DNA of 64,000 bases from Pseudidiomarina insulisalsae (GTDB taxonomy: Bacteria > Pseudomonadota > Gammaproteobacteria > Enterobacterales > Alteromonadaceae). Within the stretch, counting starts at the first letter, position 1. Each line of letters starts with the position of its first letter. The position numbers and the translations under genes were made by a program. The notes beneath the pieces are model-generated. The model did not search any database, was not told the DNA's origin, and saw only the letters and a list, made by a program, of their open reading frames with translations. The stretch covers positions 186,001 to 250,000 of the forward strand of contig NZ_PIPY01000003.1 in the NCBI RefSeq assembly GCF_003987065.1. The letters are read 5' to 3'. Below are positions 47,503 to 56,781 of this stretch, piece after piece.

Positions 47503-50256
47503 GTGAAAGCATGGTTGCAACAAACGCTAACGGCAGCCGCGCTGGCGTTTGTCCTTTTTACTCCGGTACAGGGCGCTAATGCACAAGACCTGTCGGCCTT
47601 AACGCCACAGCAAATTCAGCAAATCCAGAAACTGCCGCGTGCGCAGCAAGAAGCGATAGCGCGGCAGTTTGGCATTAACCTCAGCGACCTTGAATCGCTG
47701 ATGCAGGGTACGGCGTCCAAGGGCAGTAGTCAGGCCGCAACGCCCGGAGAGCGCACCGCAACGCCAAAAGATCTTGAGAGTACCGATCAGCGCCCGCTAA
47801 ACGAACTTAGTCCAGGCGAGTTGGCGGACCGTCTAGCCGAGAGTGATAACGAGCTTAAGCCTTTCGGGTATAACCTGTTTCAGGGGGAGCCTAGCACCTT
47901 TGCACCCATGACCAATGCTCCGGTACCGGCAAATTATGTGTTGGGCATTGGCGATACCCTGCGCATTCAGCTGTACGGCAAAGAAACCCGCACCATTGAC
48001 GCCGCCATTGATAACGAAGGCAAAATCGTCATCGAAAATCTTGGCCCTATCAGTGTTGCCGGTCTGCGCTACGACGAAGCAAAAGCGCTGATCAAGAGCA
48101 CTGTTCGTGATCGCATGATCGGTATGGACGCCGCCGTGAGTATGGGCGAACTGCGTAGCATGCAGATTTTTGTCGTCGGCGAAGCCTATAAGCCGGGTGC
48201 CTACACCGTGAGCTCATTGACCACTATGAGCCAGGCATTATTTGTCTCAGGTGGAGTCAGCGACATCGCCTCACTACGAAACGTGCAGCTAAAACGCGGC
48301 GGCGAGACCGTCGTAACCTTTGACCTTTATAAATTACTCACCGAAGGCGACGCCAGCAACGATGTACGCTTGCAAGCTGGGGACGTGGTGTTTATTCCGA
48401 CCCGCGGTGCCATGGTCAGCATTTGTGGTGAGGTATTACGTCCGGCGATTTATGAGCTGCTATTTGATGAAACCCTGGCCGACGCGCTGAATTATGCCGG
48501 CGGCTTGTTACCGACGGCCTATCGCAAGTCAGTACAGTTGCAGCGCATCAGTGATGGTTCACGGCGCGTGCAGACCGTTGACTTAACCGCGAAGAAAGTC
48601 ACCACGCCACTACAAGGTGGTGATGAAATTACCGTGTTGCCGGTTGCCCGGGACACTGTCGACAGCGTAATGGTGGTGGGTGCTGCGGTGCGGCCGGGCG
48701 TCTATGAATGGCGTGAAGAGCTGCGCATCAATGACCTTTTATCAAGCGTTGAGGGCGCGCTGTTACCTATCACCGACCTGACCTATGGTATTGTGGTACG
48801 AAGCAGCGACGATCGGCGCACCATCAAAGTGTTACAATTCGATGTAGCACGTGCTATTCAGGGTAGCGAAGCGGCCAATCTGAAGTTACAGCCGCGCGAT
48901 CAGTTGGTACTCTTTAGTCGGTATGAGTCGGCAAAAGCCGAAGAAAATCAGCTCAGTGCCTGGCTGAAGTCAGAGGGCGATCGCCAGCGTGAAGAGCGCG
49001 AGCGCGTGCTTGAAGTATACCGCAAGCAATACCTGCAAAAGCTGATCACCGATGATTCTGAGTTCTCACAGTTGCTGGAGCAAGCTACTCCGGTACGCTC
49101 AGAAGAGCTTGATAGTCAGCTAAGCTCGCTGTTTGCCGTTGAAGATGGCGACCAGCAGCGCCCCGCCGATTATTACGCCAAATTCTCACGCCATAACCTG
49201 CTGCAACCCATTCTGTATCAGTTGCGTAACCAGTACAGTGCTACCGGTACTTTGCCACTGGTATTTGTCGATGGCGAAGTGCGCTATCCGGGTATTTATC
49301 CACTGGTAGAAAATGCCACCGCACAGCGCGCTATTGTTGCCGCAGGCGGCTTGAAAGAATCAGCGTATCTGGCCCGTGCGGAGATTACCCGTACGCAATT
49401 ACGTAGTGGTGAAGCCGAAGCGGTCTATTTGCCGTTTAGCCTGGCGGAAGTCTTACAGGGCGAAGAGACAGTTGCGCTGCAAGGTCGTGACCGTATTCAG
49501 ATTTTATCGATTCCGCAGTGGCAAAATACGTTGCAAGTACGCCTGGAAGGTGAGGTGCGCTTCCCGGGTACCTATACCATTCGCCGTGGCGAGACCTTAC
49601 AGGGCTTGCTCGACCGAGCCGGTGGGCTGACCGAGTATGCCTTTATTGGCGGCTCTATTTTTACCCGTGTCGACCTGCGTGATGCTGAACGCCGCCGCTT
49701 AGACGAGCTGGCGCAACAATTGCGCCGCGAAATTGCCTCAAATGTGATTACCGACAGTGGCACGCAAATCGCTTATGGCGAAATGAATCAGTTGCTGAGC
49801 GATTTGACCAATGTCGATGCTGTGGGTCGTCTGATCATTGACCTTGAGGATGTGATCGGCAAAGGCAAACGCACCGCCGATATTCAGCTAAAAGACGGCG
49901 ATCGTCTGTTTGTGCCAACAGTGCAAAATACCGTGTCGATTATTGGCGAAGTACAGCTGGCAAGCTCGTATCAGTACGAGTCGGGCGTATCTCTGGAGCA
50001 ATATATTGAGCGCGCCGGCGGCATGCGCCAGAAAGCAGATGATGAGCGTATTTACATTGTCAAAGCGAACGGCCGCGTGGTGGTGCCCGAGCGCCGTTCG
50101 TGGTTCAGCTCCGGCACGACCAATGAGGTCGAGCCGGGCGACACCATTGTGGTGCCCATGGACACCCAGTACATGAACAACATCGAGCTGTGGACCACCG
50201 CCACCCAAATCATGTATCAGGTCGGCGTGGCATTGGCGGCGTTAAGCGGACTCTGA
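47503..50256 (+). CDS. Large SLBB-domain polysaccharide export protein (Wza/GfcE-like)
   Basis: A 917-residue exported protein starting from a GTG with AGGGGA upstream. After the signal peptide (cut after ANA) comes a helical stretch, then a polysaccharide-export domain (about 140-230: NYVLGIGDTLRIQLYG) and a series of about five to six SLBB beta-grasp repeats (GEVRYPGIYPL, GEVRFPGTYTI and so on). The C-terminus ends in a membrane-like helix (about 900-917). There is no lipobox, unlike Wza. It is about 2.4 times the size of Wza. It probably forms or lines the outer-membrane translocation channel. Confidence 0.87.
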   Translation: MKAWLQQTLTAAALAFVLFTPVQGANAQDLSALTPQQIQQIQKLPRAQQEAIARQFGINLSDLESLMQGTASKGSSQAATPGERTATPKDLESTDQRPLNELSPGELADRLAESDNELKPFGYNLFQGEPSTFAPMTNAPVPANYVLGIGDTLRIQLYGKETRTIDAAIDNEGKIVIENLGPISVAGLRYDEAKALIKSTVRDRMIGMDAAVSMGELRSMQIFVVGEAYKPGAYTVSSLTTMSQALFVSGGVSDIASLRNVQLKRGGETVVTFDLYKLLTEGDASNDVRLQAGDVVFIPTRGAMVSICGEVLRPAIYELLFDETLADALNYAGGLLPTAYRKSVQLQRISDGSRRVQTVDLTAKKVTTPLQGGDEITVLPVARDTVDSVMVVGAAVRPGVYEWREELRINDLLSSVEGALLPITDLTYGIVVRSSDDRRTIKVLQFDVARAIQGSEAANLKLQPRDQLVLFSRYESAKAEENQLSAWLKSEGDRQREERERVLEVYRKQYLQKLITDDSEFSQLLEQATPVRSEELDSQLSSLFAVEDGDQQRPADYYAKFSRHNLLQPILYQLRNQYSATGTLPLVFVDGEVRYPGIYPLVENATAQRAIVAAGGLKESAYLARAEITRTQLRSGEAEAVYLPFSLAEVLQGEETVALQGRDRIQILSIPQWQNTLQVRLEGEVRFPGTYTIRRGETLQGLLDRAGGLTEYAFIGGSIFTRVDLRDAERRRLDELAQQLRREIASNVITDSGTQIAYGEMNQLLSDLTNVDAVGRLIIDLEDVIGKGKRTADIQLKDGDRLFVPTVQNTVSIIGEVQLASSYQYESGVSLEQYIERAGGMRQKADDERIYIVKANGRVVVPERRSWFSSGTTNEVEPGDTIVVPMDTQYMNNIELWTTATQIMYQVGVALAALSGL

Positions 50257-50285
50257 TGCCGGCCCTGTCGTCGACGGGCCGGGCA
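50257..50285 (+). other. GC-rich hairpin between the export gene and pgi
   Basis: TGCC-GGCCC (50257-50265) pairs with GGGCC-G-GGCA (50276-50285) around a 10-base loop that can itself pair (GTCG with CGAC). No T-run follows, so it is not a standard terminator. It starts one base after the export gene's stop and may stabilise or attenuate the message. Confidence 0.4.
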
Positions 50286-50308
50286 ACCAATGTACCAACG
50301 GATGAACA

Positions 50309-51757
50309 ATGCAAGTAACAACGGACTATTTAAATCTTGACGCAACTTTCCAGGGCCTCTCTGTCTCCGACATTGAGGCCTTTGCGGCAAAGCGTCTGCC
50401 AAAACACTTTAATGAAGCCCGCGCGCAACTACTCAAAGGCGAGTACGAAAACCCCAGCGAAGGGCGCAAAGTCAGCCACGTACTTAACCGCAGCCGCCAC
50501 TCGGTCGTTGCTGCCGGGGGCGGACGCAACCGCTTCAGTGAAATCGTCCGCACCCTGCGCGCTGGCAAATGGCTGGGCGCTACCGGCAAGCCAATCAAAG
50601 ATGTCGTCAACATTGGCGTGGGCGGCTCTGATCTGGGCCCCATGATGGGCAGCTTCGCCTTAAAAGAATTTGCCGACGACAATGTGAACCATAAGCTCAA
50701 CGTGCATTTTGTCAGCTCTATGGACGGTGGTCAGCTGTACGCTGTGCTACCTATTGTCGACCCGGAAACCACGCTGTTTATCATTGCCTCAAAAAGCTTC
50801 AGCACCATCGACACCCTGGCCAATGTAGATACCGTCAAGCGCTGGGTAGAACCTAAGCTGAACCAGGACCAGTGGCTGGACAAACACGTAATTGGCGTTT
50901 CCAGCAACAACAAAGCCATGACCGACTTTGGCATTCCGGCCAGCCAGCAACTGAGTTTTGCCGATTCAGTAGGCGGCCGTTATTCACTCTGGTCAGCTAT
51001 TGGCCTGCCGATTGCGCTGAGCATTGGCGCTAATCAGTTTGCCAAAATGCTCGACGGCGCGCACGCCATGGACGAGCACTTTGGTAGCGCGCCACTTATG
51101 GAAAATATTCCGCTGCTGCTGGCGCTGCTGGGTGTGTACAACCGCGAAGAGCGCGGCCTGAATAACGTTGCAATATTGCCTTACGACGGACGTTTACGCT
51201 ACCTGCCCAGCTACCTGCAGCAACTTGACATGGAAAGTAACGGCAAACAAAAAGATCGCGACGGCAAGCTCATTGATTACCCCACCGGCCCTATTATCTG
51301 GGGCGGTTTCGGCCCGAATGGCCAACATGCGTTTTTTCAGCATCTGCACCAGGGCTATGACAAGTTCACCGCCGACTTTATTGCCGTATTGCACCGCAAG
51401 GCACCGGGCTTTAACCCAAGTGTGCAGCAGGGCCTGAAGCAACAGCAAATCTTGTCGGTTGCCAACTGCCTGGCGCACCGCCGGCTGATGTGGTTCGGCG
51501 ACGGCCCGACCTATCCGGGCAAGCATCCGTCGAATTTGCTGTATGTCGATGAGCTGACCCCGCAAAGCTTCGGCGCATTGATTGCCGCGTATGAGCACAA
51601 GATCTTCGCCCAAGGTGTGATCTGGAACCTAAATTCATTCGATCAACCGGGTGTTGAAGAAGGGAAAAAAATTGCCAAATCGGTGCTCGCCGTGTTGAAT
51701 GGGGAAAGCGACGCGCAGTTTGACGAGAGCACGGACAGTATTATCAAGAGGGTGTAA
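50309..51757 (+). CDS. pgi: Glucose-6-phosphate isomerase
   Basis: A 482-residue enzyme interconverting glucose-6-phosphate and fructose-6-phosphate. It shows NIGVGGSDLGPMM, SKSFSTIDTLANV, VGGRYSLWSAIG and the C-terminal KHPSNLLYVDELTPQSFGALIAAYEHKIF region in pieces. It is about 65 residues shorter than E. coli Pgi, mostly at the N-terminus, but keeps the visible active-site motifs. It supplies sugar phosphate for nucleotide-sugar synthesis. The stop overlaps the next ATG. Confidence 0.95.
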   Translation: MQVTTDYLNLDATFQGLSVSDIEAFAAKRLPKHFNEARAQLLKGEYENPSEGRKVSHVLNRSRHSVVAAGGGRNRFSEIVRTLRAGKWLGATGKPIKDVVNIGVGGSDLGPMMGSFALKEFADDNVNHKLNVHFVSSMDGGQLYAVLPIVDPETTLFIIASKSFSTIDTLANVDTVKRWVEPKLNQDQWLDKHVIGVSSNNKAMTDFGIPASQQLSFADSVGGRYSLWSAIGLPIALSIGANQFAKMLDGAHAMDEHFGSAPLMENIPLLLALLGVYNREERGLNNVAILPYDGRLRYLPSYLQQLDMESNGKQKDRDGKLIDYPTGPIIWGGFGPNGQHAFFQHLHQGYDKFTADFIAVLHRKAPGFNPSVQQGLKQQQILSVANCLAHRRLMWFGDGPTYPGKHPSNLLYVDELTPQSFGALIAAYEHKIFAQGVIWNLNSFDQPGVEEGKKIAKSVLAVLNGESDAQFDESTDSIIKRV

Positions 51758-52362
51758 TGAACAGTCCCAAGAAGCATATTCTGTGTGAAGATCCTGTTGT
51801 TTACATTATAGATGACTTTTTTACCGAGTCCGAAGGCCGGCAGCTTGTGAACGCCGCTGCGGCGCAGATGGACAGGGCCAAGGTGAGCTCTGATACAGAG
51901 GGCGTGTTAAGCAACGCGCGCACTAATCAACTGGCTTGGGTTCGTCACACCCAGAATATGATTATTACTGATCTCGGCGCCCGCATTGCCCGGCAAGTCG
52001 GCCTGCCGCTTGGCAACGCTGAAAGCTTTCAGGTCATTCACTACGGGAAAGATCAGGAATACCGCGCGCACTTCGATGCCTATGACATGAATACCGAGCG
52101 CGGCAAGCGCTGCACCGCTCGCGGTGGCCAGCGACTGTACACGGCGCTTGGCTATGTAAATTCGCCAGAGGGCGGCGGTTCGACATTCTTCCCCAAGCTC
52201 AATATTAACGTGGCGGCGAAGCCCGGTCGCTTGCTGGTATTTAAAAATACGGTTGGCGATACCACCGACGTACACCCCAAGAGTCTGCACGCCGGCATGC
52301 CAGTGACCGCCGGTGAAAAGTGGGCCTTTAATTTGTGGTTTCACGAGCGGGAGTTTAAATAA
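51757..52362 (+). CDS. 2-oxoglutarate-Fe(II) oxygenase, prolyl 4-hydroxylase-like
   Basis: A 201-residue dioxygenase of the prolyl-4-hydroxylase alpha type. The iron ligands are His105 and Asp107 (AHFDAYD) and His178 (SLHAG); Lys188 (GEKWAFNLWF) should bind 2-oxoglutarate. The motif order and spacing are complete. The substrate is unknown; a Pro-containing exported protein, such as the Pro-Glu tract protein in this window, is one candidate but pure inference. It is translationally coupled to pgi and to the Wzi-like gene, so it is probably co-expressed. Confidence 0.88.
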   Translation: MNSPKKHILCEDPVVYIIDDFFTESEGRQLVNAAAAQMDRAKVSSDTEGVLSNARTNQLAWVRHTQNMIITDLGARIARQVGLPLGNAESFQVIHYGKDQEYRAHFDAYDMNTERGKRCTARGGQRLYTALGYVNSPEGGGSTFFPKLNINVAAKPGRLLVFKNTVGDTTDVHPKSLHAGMPVTAGEKWAFNLWFHEREFK

Positions 52363-53664
52363 GTGCGACGTTTGTTAGCCGCAGTTGCTCTTTGTTCAGG
52401 ACTAGTGTCGTTTAGCGCTTCGGTGCAGGCAACCCCCTGGCTGGACGCTGAAGAGCTGCATGTACGCCATTCGCTACAGGTTCTTGCCGACGCAGGCTTA
52501 TTAAGCGCTCCGGTGACCACTTTCCCGGTTATGTGGCGGCCACTAATTGCTGACCTTGAAGCTATTAACCCCGATCAACTGACCGAGCTGCAGCAAGTGG
52601 CCTACTACAAGCTGATGGCGCTGCTGAGTTACCATAAGGGCGGCTCGTACACTGGCCTGCGCCTGGCAGGCGTCACCGACACCGGGGCGCAGCCAAGTTA
52701 TAGCCGTCCCATGGAAGGTAATGCCTCGGCGGCCATTACGCATGAACAAATTGGCGAGCATGTGGCGGGGCGCTTGCGCGCAACCTATCGCGACAGCTCT
52801 TTAAGTCTTAACCCACGGGTCGAAACTGAAAACCTAAGCTGGCAGGGTAGTTATGCCGCCGCCATGATCGGCGACGTTATGGTAAGTGCCGATCAACTGG
52901 AAACCTGGTGGTCACCTGGCTCGGCGCACGACGGCCTGCATACGGTCAGCACCTTGCCGCTGCGTGGGGTACGTAGTATTTACGCGCCAAGCGGCGATAA
53001 CGCATTGAGCTCCTTTTCCTTTGCGGCTTTTTATGGCGAGAGTGAAGAACGCTTTTTGCTCGACCCGGCCACGCAAAACTGGCAGCGCGAAGAGGCCTAC
53101 GGCGCGCGCCTGGGCTGGCGCGCCCTCGAACGTCTCGAACTGGGACTGCATTACACCGCCTCTGAGCTGGCTGATACCTCAGACAACTGGGTGTTTGATG
53201 CGCGACTCAGCCTGCCGTTGCAGCTGAACTTTTACGGCAGCATCAGCGAGCATGACGTCAATGGCCTAAGCGCCAATGGCCATATGGTAGGGCTCGACTG
53301 GAGCTTTTCAGAGCCAGCGAAACTTTCGCGGGTGTACGCCGAATACGATCGCAGTGACCTGCGTAGCTTACTGACGCTTGGCTATGCCACCTTTGCCAAT
53401 AACGGGTTAGGGTATGACTTTCGTATTCAGGACACGCGGGTTCGGCGGCATCATAATGCCTATGGCATGGCCGCGCGCTGGCAACTGAAACCTGAATATC
53501 GTCCCGGTATTGAGCGCATTCAGCAGGTGGAGGCGGTCGTTTTCTTCCCGCTCGGCTTTAACAGCATTGCCGAGGTTGGGCTGCAGGGCTGGAAAGAGAC
53601 CCATGTTGACGGCCGCGAGGATGAGTTCGGTAATATCATCGCTTCATTTGAAGTGCGATGGTAG
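52363..53664 (+). CDS. Capsule-assembly outer-membrane protein, Wzi family
   Basis: A 433-residue protein starting from a GTG immediately after the previous stop. It has a signal peptide (cut near VQA-TPWLD), a helical N-terminal part, and a long beta-barrel C-terminal part with alternating strand signatures ending in FEVRW, typical for outer-membrane proteins. The opening TPWLDAEELHVRHSLQVLADAG matches Wzi-family proteins, which bind capsule at the surface and hold it on the cell. Confidence 0.86.
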   Translation: MRRLLAAVALCSGLVSFSASVQATPWLDAEELHVRHSLQVLADAGLLSAPVTTFPVMWRPLIADLEAINPDQLTELQQVAYYKLMALLSYHKGGSYTGLRLAGVTDTGAQPSYSRPMEGNASAAITHEQIGEHVAGRLRATYRDSSLSLNPRVETENLSWQGSYAAAMIGDVMVSADQLETWWSPGSAHDGLHTVSTLPLRGVRSIYAPSGDNALSSFSFAAFYGESEERFLLDPATQNWQREEAYGARLGWRALERLELGLHYTASELADTSDNWVFDARLSLPLQLNFYGSISEHDVNGLSANGHMVGLDWSFSEPAKLSRVYAEYDRSDLRSLLTLGYATFANNGLGYDFRIQDTRVRRHHNAYGMAARWQLKPEYRPGIERIQQVEAVVFFPLGFNSIAEVGLQGWKETHVDGREDEFGNIIASFEVRW

Positions 53665-53668
53665 TCGC

Positions 53669-54598
53669 TTAAAGCTTCTCTTCTTTGTCATTAACTAACC
53701 CGACAAAGTGTTCGAAATCGTTCTCGCTGAGGTCGTCCGTCACTTTTCGGGCGAAAAAATAAGTCCCGCTACGAATCTTACCGATATCTGAGGGGGTTAG
53801 ATGCCGCGGGAACTGTGGACCTGACTGCCAATCGAGGTAGCGCAGAGCCTGGTGTTGATACTTCGGGTTGTGAACGAAGCGTGTATCAGGTAACGCCTTA
53901 ATTACGCTGTGGAAGAACACTTCATCACCGCAAAGTGATGCTTCAAAAGACTTGACGAGAGCTGGATTATTATCGATAAACCTGAGCATATCTGCGACGG
54001 TGGATTGGGTTAAGGTAACCCAACTGGTTCCTTTGTAAAGTTCTGTTAGTCCAGTTAGATTTCGTTTCGCTGAATGATTGGTAAACCACAGGTGTCGCAG
54101 ATAACGGTGACTATAAACCAAAAGTTTATCGATAATTGACCTGGGGCGATGGAAAAAGGCGCTGGGGTAACGATAACGAATGCGCTCACTGGCAAGTCGC
54201 CGCATCTGCGTCTTGTCTTGCTGAAAGTGAACAAAATCTTTACCTTGATTTTGAATTAGCAGCTTATCCATCATTTGATTCGAACAAGCAGGCACGCATT
54301 CGCCGGAAATTAAGAAACAGTAATCGTAGTTTAATGAGTTTGCGTAACGAAATAGCTTTAAACTTGCTTCAATTTGTGAAAAATGCCCCCACTGTACCGC
54401 AATCGGATCCGCAATAAACCTGATATTAACGCGATCGGGTAACTGTAATTGTTCGACATTGGATTTTGCATCGTAATGAATAACAATTGTGTTCTCTGGA
54501 AATTGCGAAAGGTACTCTACTGTCCATTGCAAAGCCCGGGTCGGTTTATGTGCTGCAATTAAAAAAATTTTTTTCAACCCATGCCCCCCGAAACACAT
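53669..54598 (-). CDS. GT14-like glycosyltransferase (Core-2/I-branching type)
   Basis: A 309-residue protein resembling beta-1,6-N-acetylglucosaminyltransferases of the Core-2/I-branching family: FLIAAHKPTRALQW, IVIHYDAKS, VQWGHFSQIEASL, CFLISGECVPACS and, near 220, the SFEASLCGDEVFFHSVI acidic motif. It would add a sugar, possibly GlcNAc, to a surface glycan. The start is unsure: ATG 54598 lacks a ribosome site, while a TTG at 54577 has a G-rich one. It is convergent with the Wzi-like gene with 4 bp between them. Confidence 0.8.
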   Translation of the reverse strand: MCFGGHGLKKIFLIAAHKPTRALQWTVEYLSQFPENTIVIHYDAKSNVEQLQLPDRVNIRFIADPIAVQWGHFSQIEASLKLFRYANSLNYDYCFLISGECVPACSNQMMDKLLIQNQGKDFVHFQQDKTQMRRLASERIRYRYPSAFFHRPRSIIDKLLVYSHRYLRHLWFTNHSAKRNLTGLTELYKGTSWVTLTQSTVADMLRFIDNNPALVKSFEASLCGDEVFFHSVIKALPDTRFVHNPKYQHQALRYLDWQSGPQFPRHLTPSDIGKIRSGTYFFARKVTDDLSENDFEHFVGLVNDKEEKL

Positions 54599-54790
54599 TA
54601 AATTTTAGTTTTGCCATCATAAGCCAAACTGTCTCACAATGTCGTCCTGAATAAGCGATATTCTGTTGCGACTTCACGAGTAAATCACAAAACGCTGCGC
54701 CATTGCTACGAAAGCCATCCATCATTTGACCTTACCGATGTAAAACCTTGACTAAAGCAAGTCATGGGTGTGGCTAACCTCACACAGTCA

Positions 54791-54799
54791 TGGGATAAT
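54791..54799 (+). promoter_or_regulatory. Possible extended -10 promoter for the rfbB operon
   Basis: TGGGATAAT fits the extended -10 pattern (TG-n-GATAAT) 49 bases before ATG 54848. The -35 region is poor (TGGCTA). The 249-bp gap from 54599 to 54847 holds no gene, and no ops element was found in it. Confidence 0.35.
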
Positions 54800-54847
54800 C
54801 GCGTAGCTAAAACGAATGGAATTCAACTCAAACAAAAAGTACTGCCA

Positions 54848-55912
54848 ATGAAAATTTTAGTTACAGGTGGAGCTGGGTTTATAGGCTCGGCGGTGATCAG
54901 GCACATTATAAGTCAAACCAACGACCACGTTGTGAATGTAGATAAACTGACCTATGCCGGTAATCTTGAAAGCCTGGCCGACGTCAAGGCGTCAACGCGC
55001 TACGCGTTTGAACAGGTAGACATCTGTGATCAGGCCGCTTTAGCAAAGGTCATTCAAGACCACCAACCCGACGCTATTATGCATCTGGCGGCCGAAAGCC
55101 ACGTCGACCGCTCTATTGATGGGCCGGCGGCGTTTATCGAAACCAATATCATCGGTACTTACAACTTACTGGAAGTTGCACGTAATTACTGGACCCAACT
55201 GGACGCCACACGCAAAGCCAGCTTTCGCTTTCATCACATCTCGACCGACGAGGTGTATGGCGATTTAGAGGGAACGAACGAACTGTTTACCGAAGCCACC
55301 TCGTATGCGCCCAGCTCGCCATATTCGGCCAGTAAAGCCAGCTCCGATCATCTGGTACGCGCTTGGGGTCGCACCTATGGCCTGCCAATTTTGATTACCA
55401 ACTGTTCAAACAATTACGGCCCTTATCATTTCCCTGAAAAGCTTATTCCGCTGATGATTTTAAACGCGCTGGACGGAAAGTCGTTGCCGGTCTACGGCAA
55501 GGGAAATCAGGTAAGAGACTGGCTATATGTCGAAGACCACGCGCGAGCACTTTACAAAGTTATTACGGAAGGTAAGGTGGGTGAAACGTACAATATTGGC
55601 GGTCACAACGAAAAACAAAATATTGAAGTGGTGCGCACCGTTTGTGCGCTGCTTGAAGAGCTGGCGCCGCAGAAGCCACGCGGTGTGGAAGCTTATGAAC
55701 AGCTGATTACCTTCGTAACTGACCGTCCGGGACACGATGTCAGGTACGCCATTGACGCAAGCAAGATACAGCGGGAGCTGAATTGGACACCGCAGGAAAC
55801 TTTCGAGTCAGGCACTCGCAAAACCGTTGAGTGGTATCTGGCGAACTTGCAGTGGTGTCAGCATGTACAGGACGGTAGTTATCAGCGTGAACGATTAGGA
55901 TCCGTATCATGA
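54848..55912 (+). CDS. rfbB: dTDP-glucose 4,6-dehydratase
   Basis: A 354-residue SDR enzyme: [17 protein letters not shown]-binding motif, [25 protein letters not shown] with the catalytic Thr-Asp-Glu, and [11 protein letters not shown] with the Tyr-x3-Lys pair. It converts dTDP-glucose to the 4-keto-6-deoxy intermediate used for Fuc4NAc and rhamnose. The start is ATG 54848; the in-frame upstream ATG at 54764 is less likely. It overlaps rfbA by 4 bases. Confidence 0.97.
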   Translation: MKILVTGGAGFIGSAVIRHIISQTNDHVVNVDKLTYAGNLESLADVKASTRYAFEQVDICDQAALAKVIQDHQPDAIMHLAAESHVDRSIDGPAAFIETNIIGTYNLLEVARNYWTQLDATRKASFRFHHISTDEVYGDLEGTNELFTEATSYAPSSPYSASKASSDHLVRAWGRTYGLPILITNCSNNYGPYHFPEKLIPLMILNALDGKSLPVYGKGNQVRDWLYVEDHARALYKVITEGKVGETYNIGGHNEKQNIEVVRTVCALLEELAPQKPRGVEAYEQLITFVTDRPGHDVRYAIDASKIQRELNWTPQETFESGTRKTVEWYLANLQWCQHVQDGSYQRERLGSVS

Positions 55913-56772
55913 AAGGTATTATTTTAGCAGGAGGGTCAGGCACCCGGTTATATCCCATTACTAAGGGCGTCTCTAAGCAGTTACTTCCGATTTACGACAA
56001 GCCTATGATTTACTACCCGTTATCAGTGCTGATGCTGGCCGGTATCCGCGAGATTTTAATTATCTCGACGCCCGAAGATCTGCCGAATTTCGAAAAACTG
56101 CTGGGTGACGGTTCGCAGTTTGGCGTGCAATTGTCGTACGCCGAGCAGCCGAGCCCGGACGGTCTGGCGCAAGCTTTCATTATTGGCGAGCAGTTTATTG
56201 GCAGCGATAGCGTGTGCCTGGTGCTTGGCGATAACATTTTTTATGGCGAAGGCTTCACCAACAAGTTACGCAGTGCCGCCGAACAACCTAGCGGTGCAAC
56301 GGTGTTTGGCTATTCGGTGAAAGACCCGGAACGCTTTGGCGTGGTTGAGTTTGACGATAAGGCAAGAGTGATCTCGATTGAAGAAAAACCAGCAGAGCCT
56401 AAGTCGAACTTTGCCGTGACCGGGCTTTATTTTTACGATAATGACGTGGTGGAAATAGCCAGGAACGTGAAGCCCTCTGATCGCGGTGAGCTGGAAATTA
56501 CCTGCATCAATCAGGCGTATCTTGAACGCGGCGACTTGCGGGTGAAATTGCTCGGCCGCGGTTTTGCCTGGCTTGATACCGGTACCCATGAAAGCCTGCT
56601 GGAAGCTGCACAGTTCGTCGAAACCATCGAAAAACGCCAGGGCTATAAAATCGCCTGTCTGGAAGAGATTGCCTGGCGAAATAAGTGGTTATCGGACGAC
56701 CAGGTACGTGAACAGGGGCAATCCCTGGCCAAAAACAGCTACGGACAGTACTTGCTTGAGCTTATTGATTAG
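55909..56772 (+). CDS. rfbA: Glucose-1-phosphate thymidylyltransferase
   Basis: A 287-residue nucleotidyltransferase with the pyrophosphorylase signature [20 protein letters not shown], then [18 protein letters not shown] and LGDNIFYG. It makes dTDP-glucose for rfbB. Length and motifs match RmlA/RffH. It lies in the rfbB-rfbA-wecF-like transcript, 9 bp before the next gene. Confidence 0.97.
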   Translation: MKGIILAGGSGTRLYPITKGVSKQLLPIYDKPMIYYPLSVLMLAGIREILIISTPEDLPNFEKLLGDGSQFGVQLSYAEQPSPDGLAQAFIIGEQFIGSDSVCLVLGDNIFYGEGFTNKLRSAAEQPSGATVFGYSVKDPERFGVVEFDDKARVISIEEKPAEPKSNFAVTGLYFYDNDVVEIARNVKPSDRGELEITCINQAYLERGDLRVKLLGRGFAWLDTGTHESLLEAAQFVETIEKRQGYKIACLEEIAWRNKWLSDDQVREQGQSLAKNSYGQYLLELID

Positions 56773-56781
56773 AAGGACATT

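Noticed and set aside
54599-54847. ops/JUMPstart element in front of rfbB
   Set aside because: No GGCGGTAGCGT core is present; the only match in the window is at 63824.
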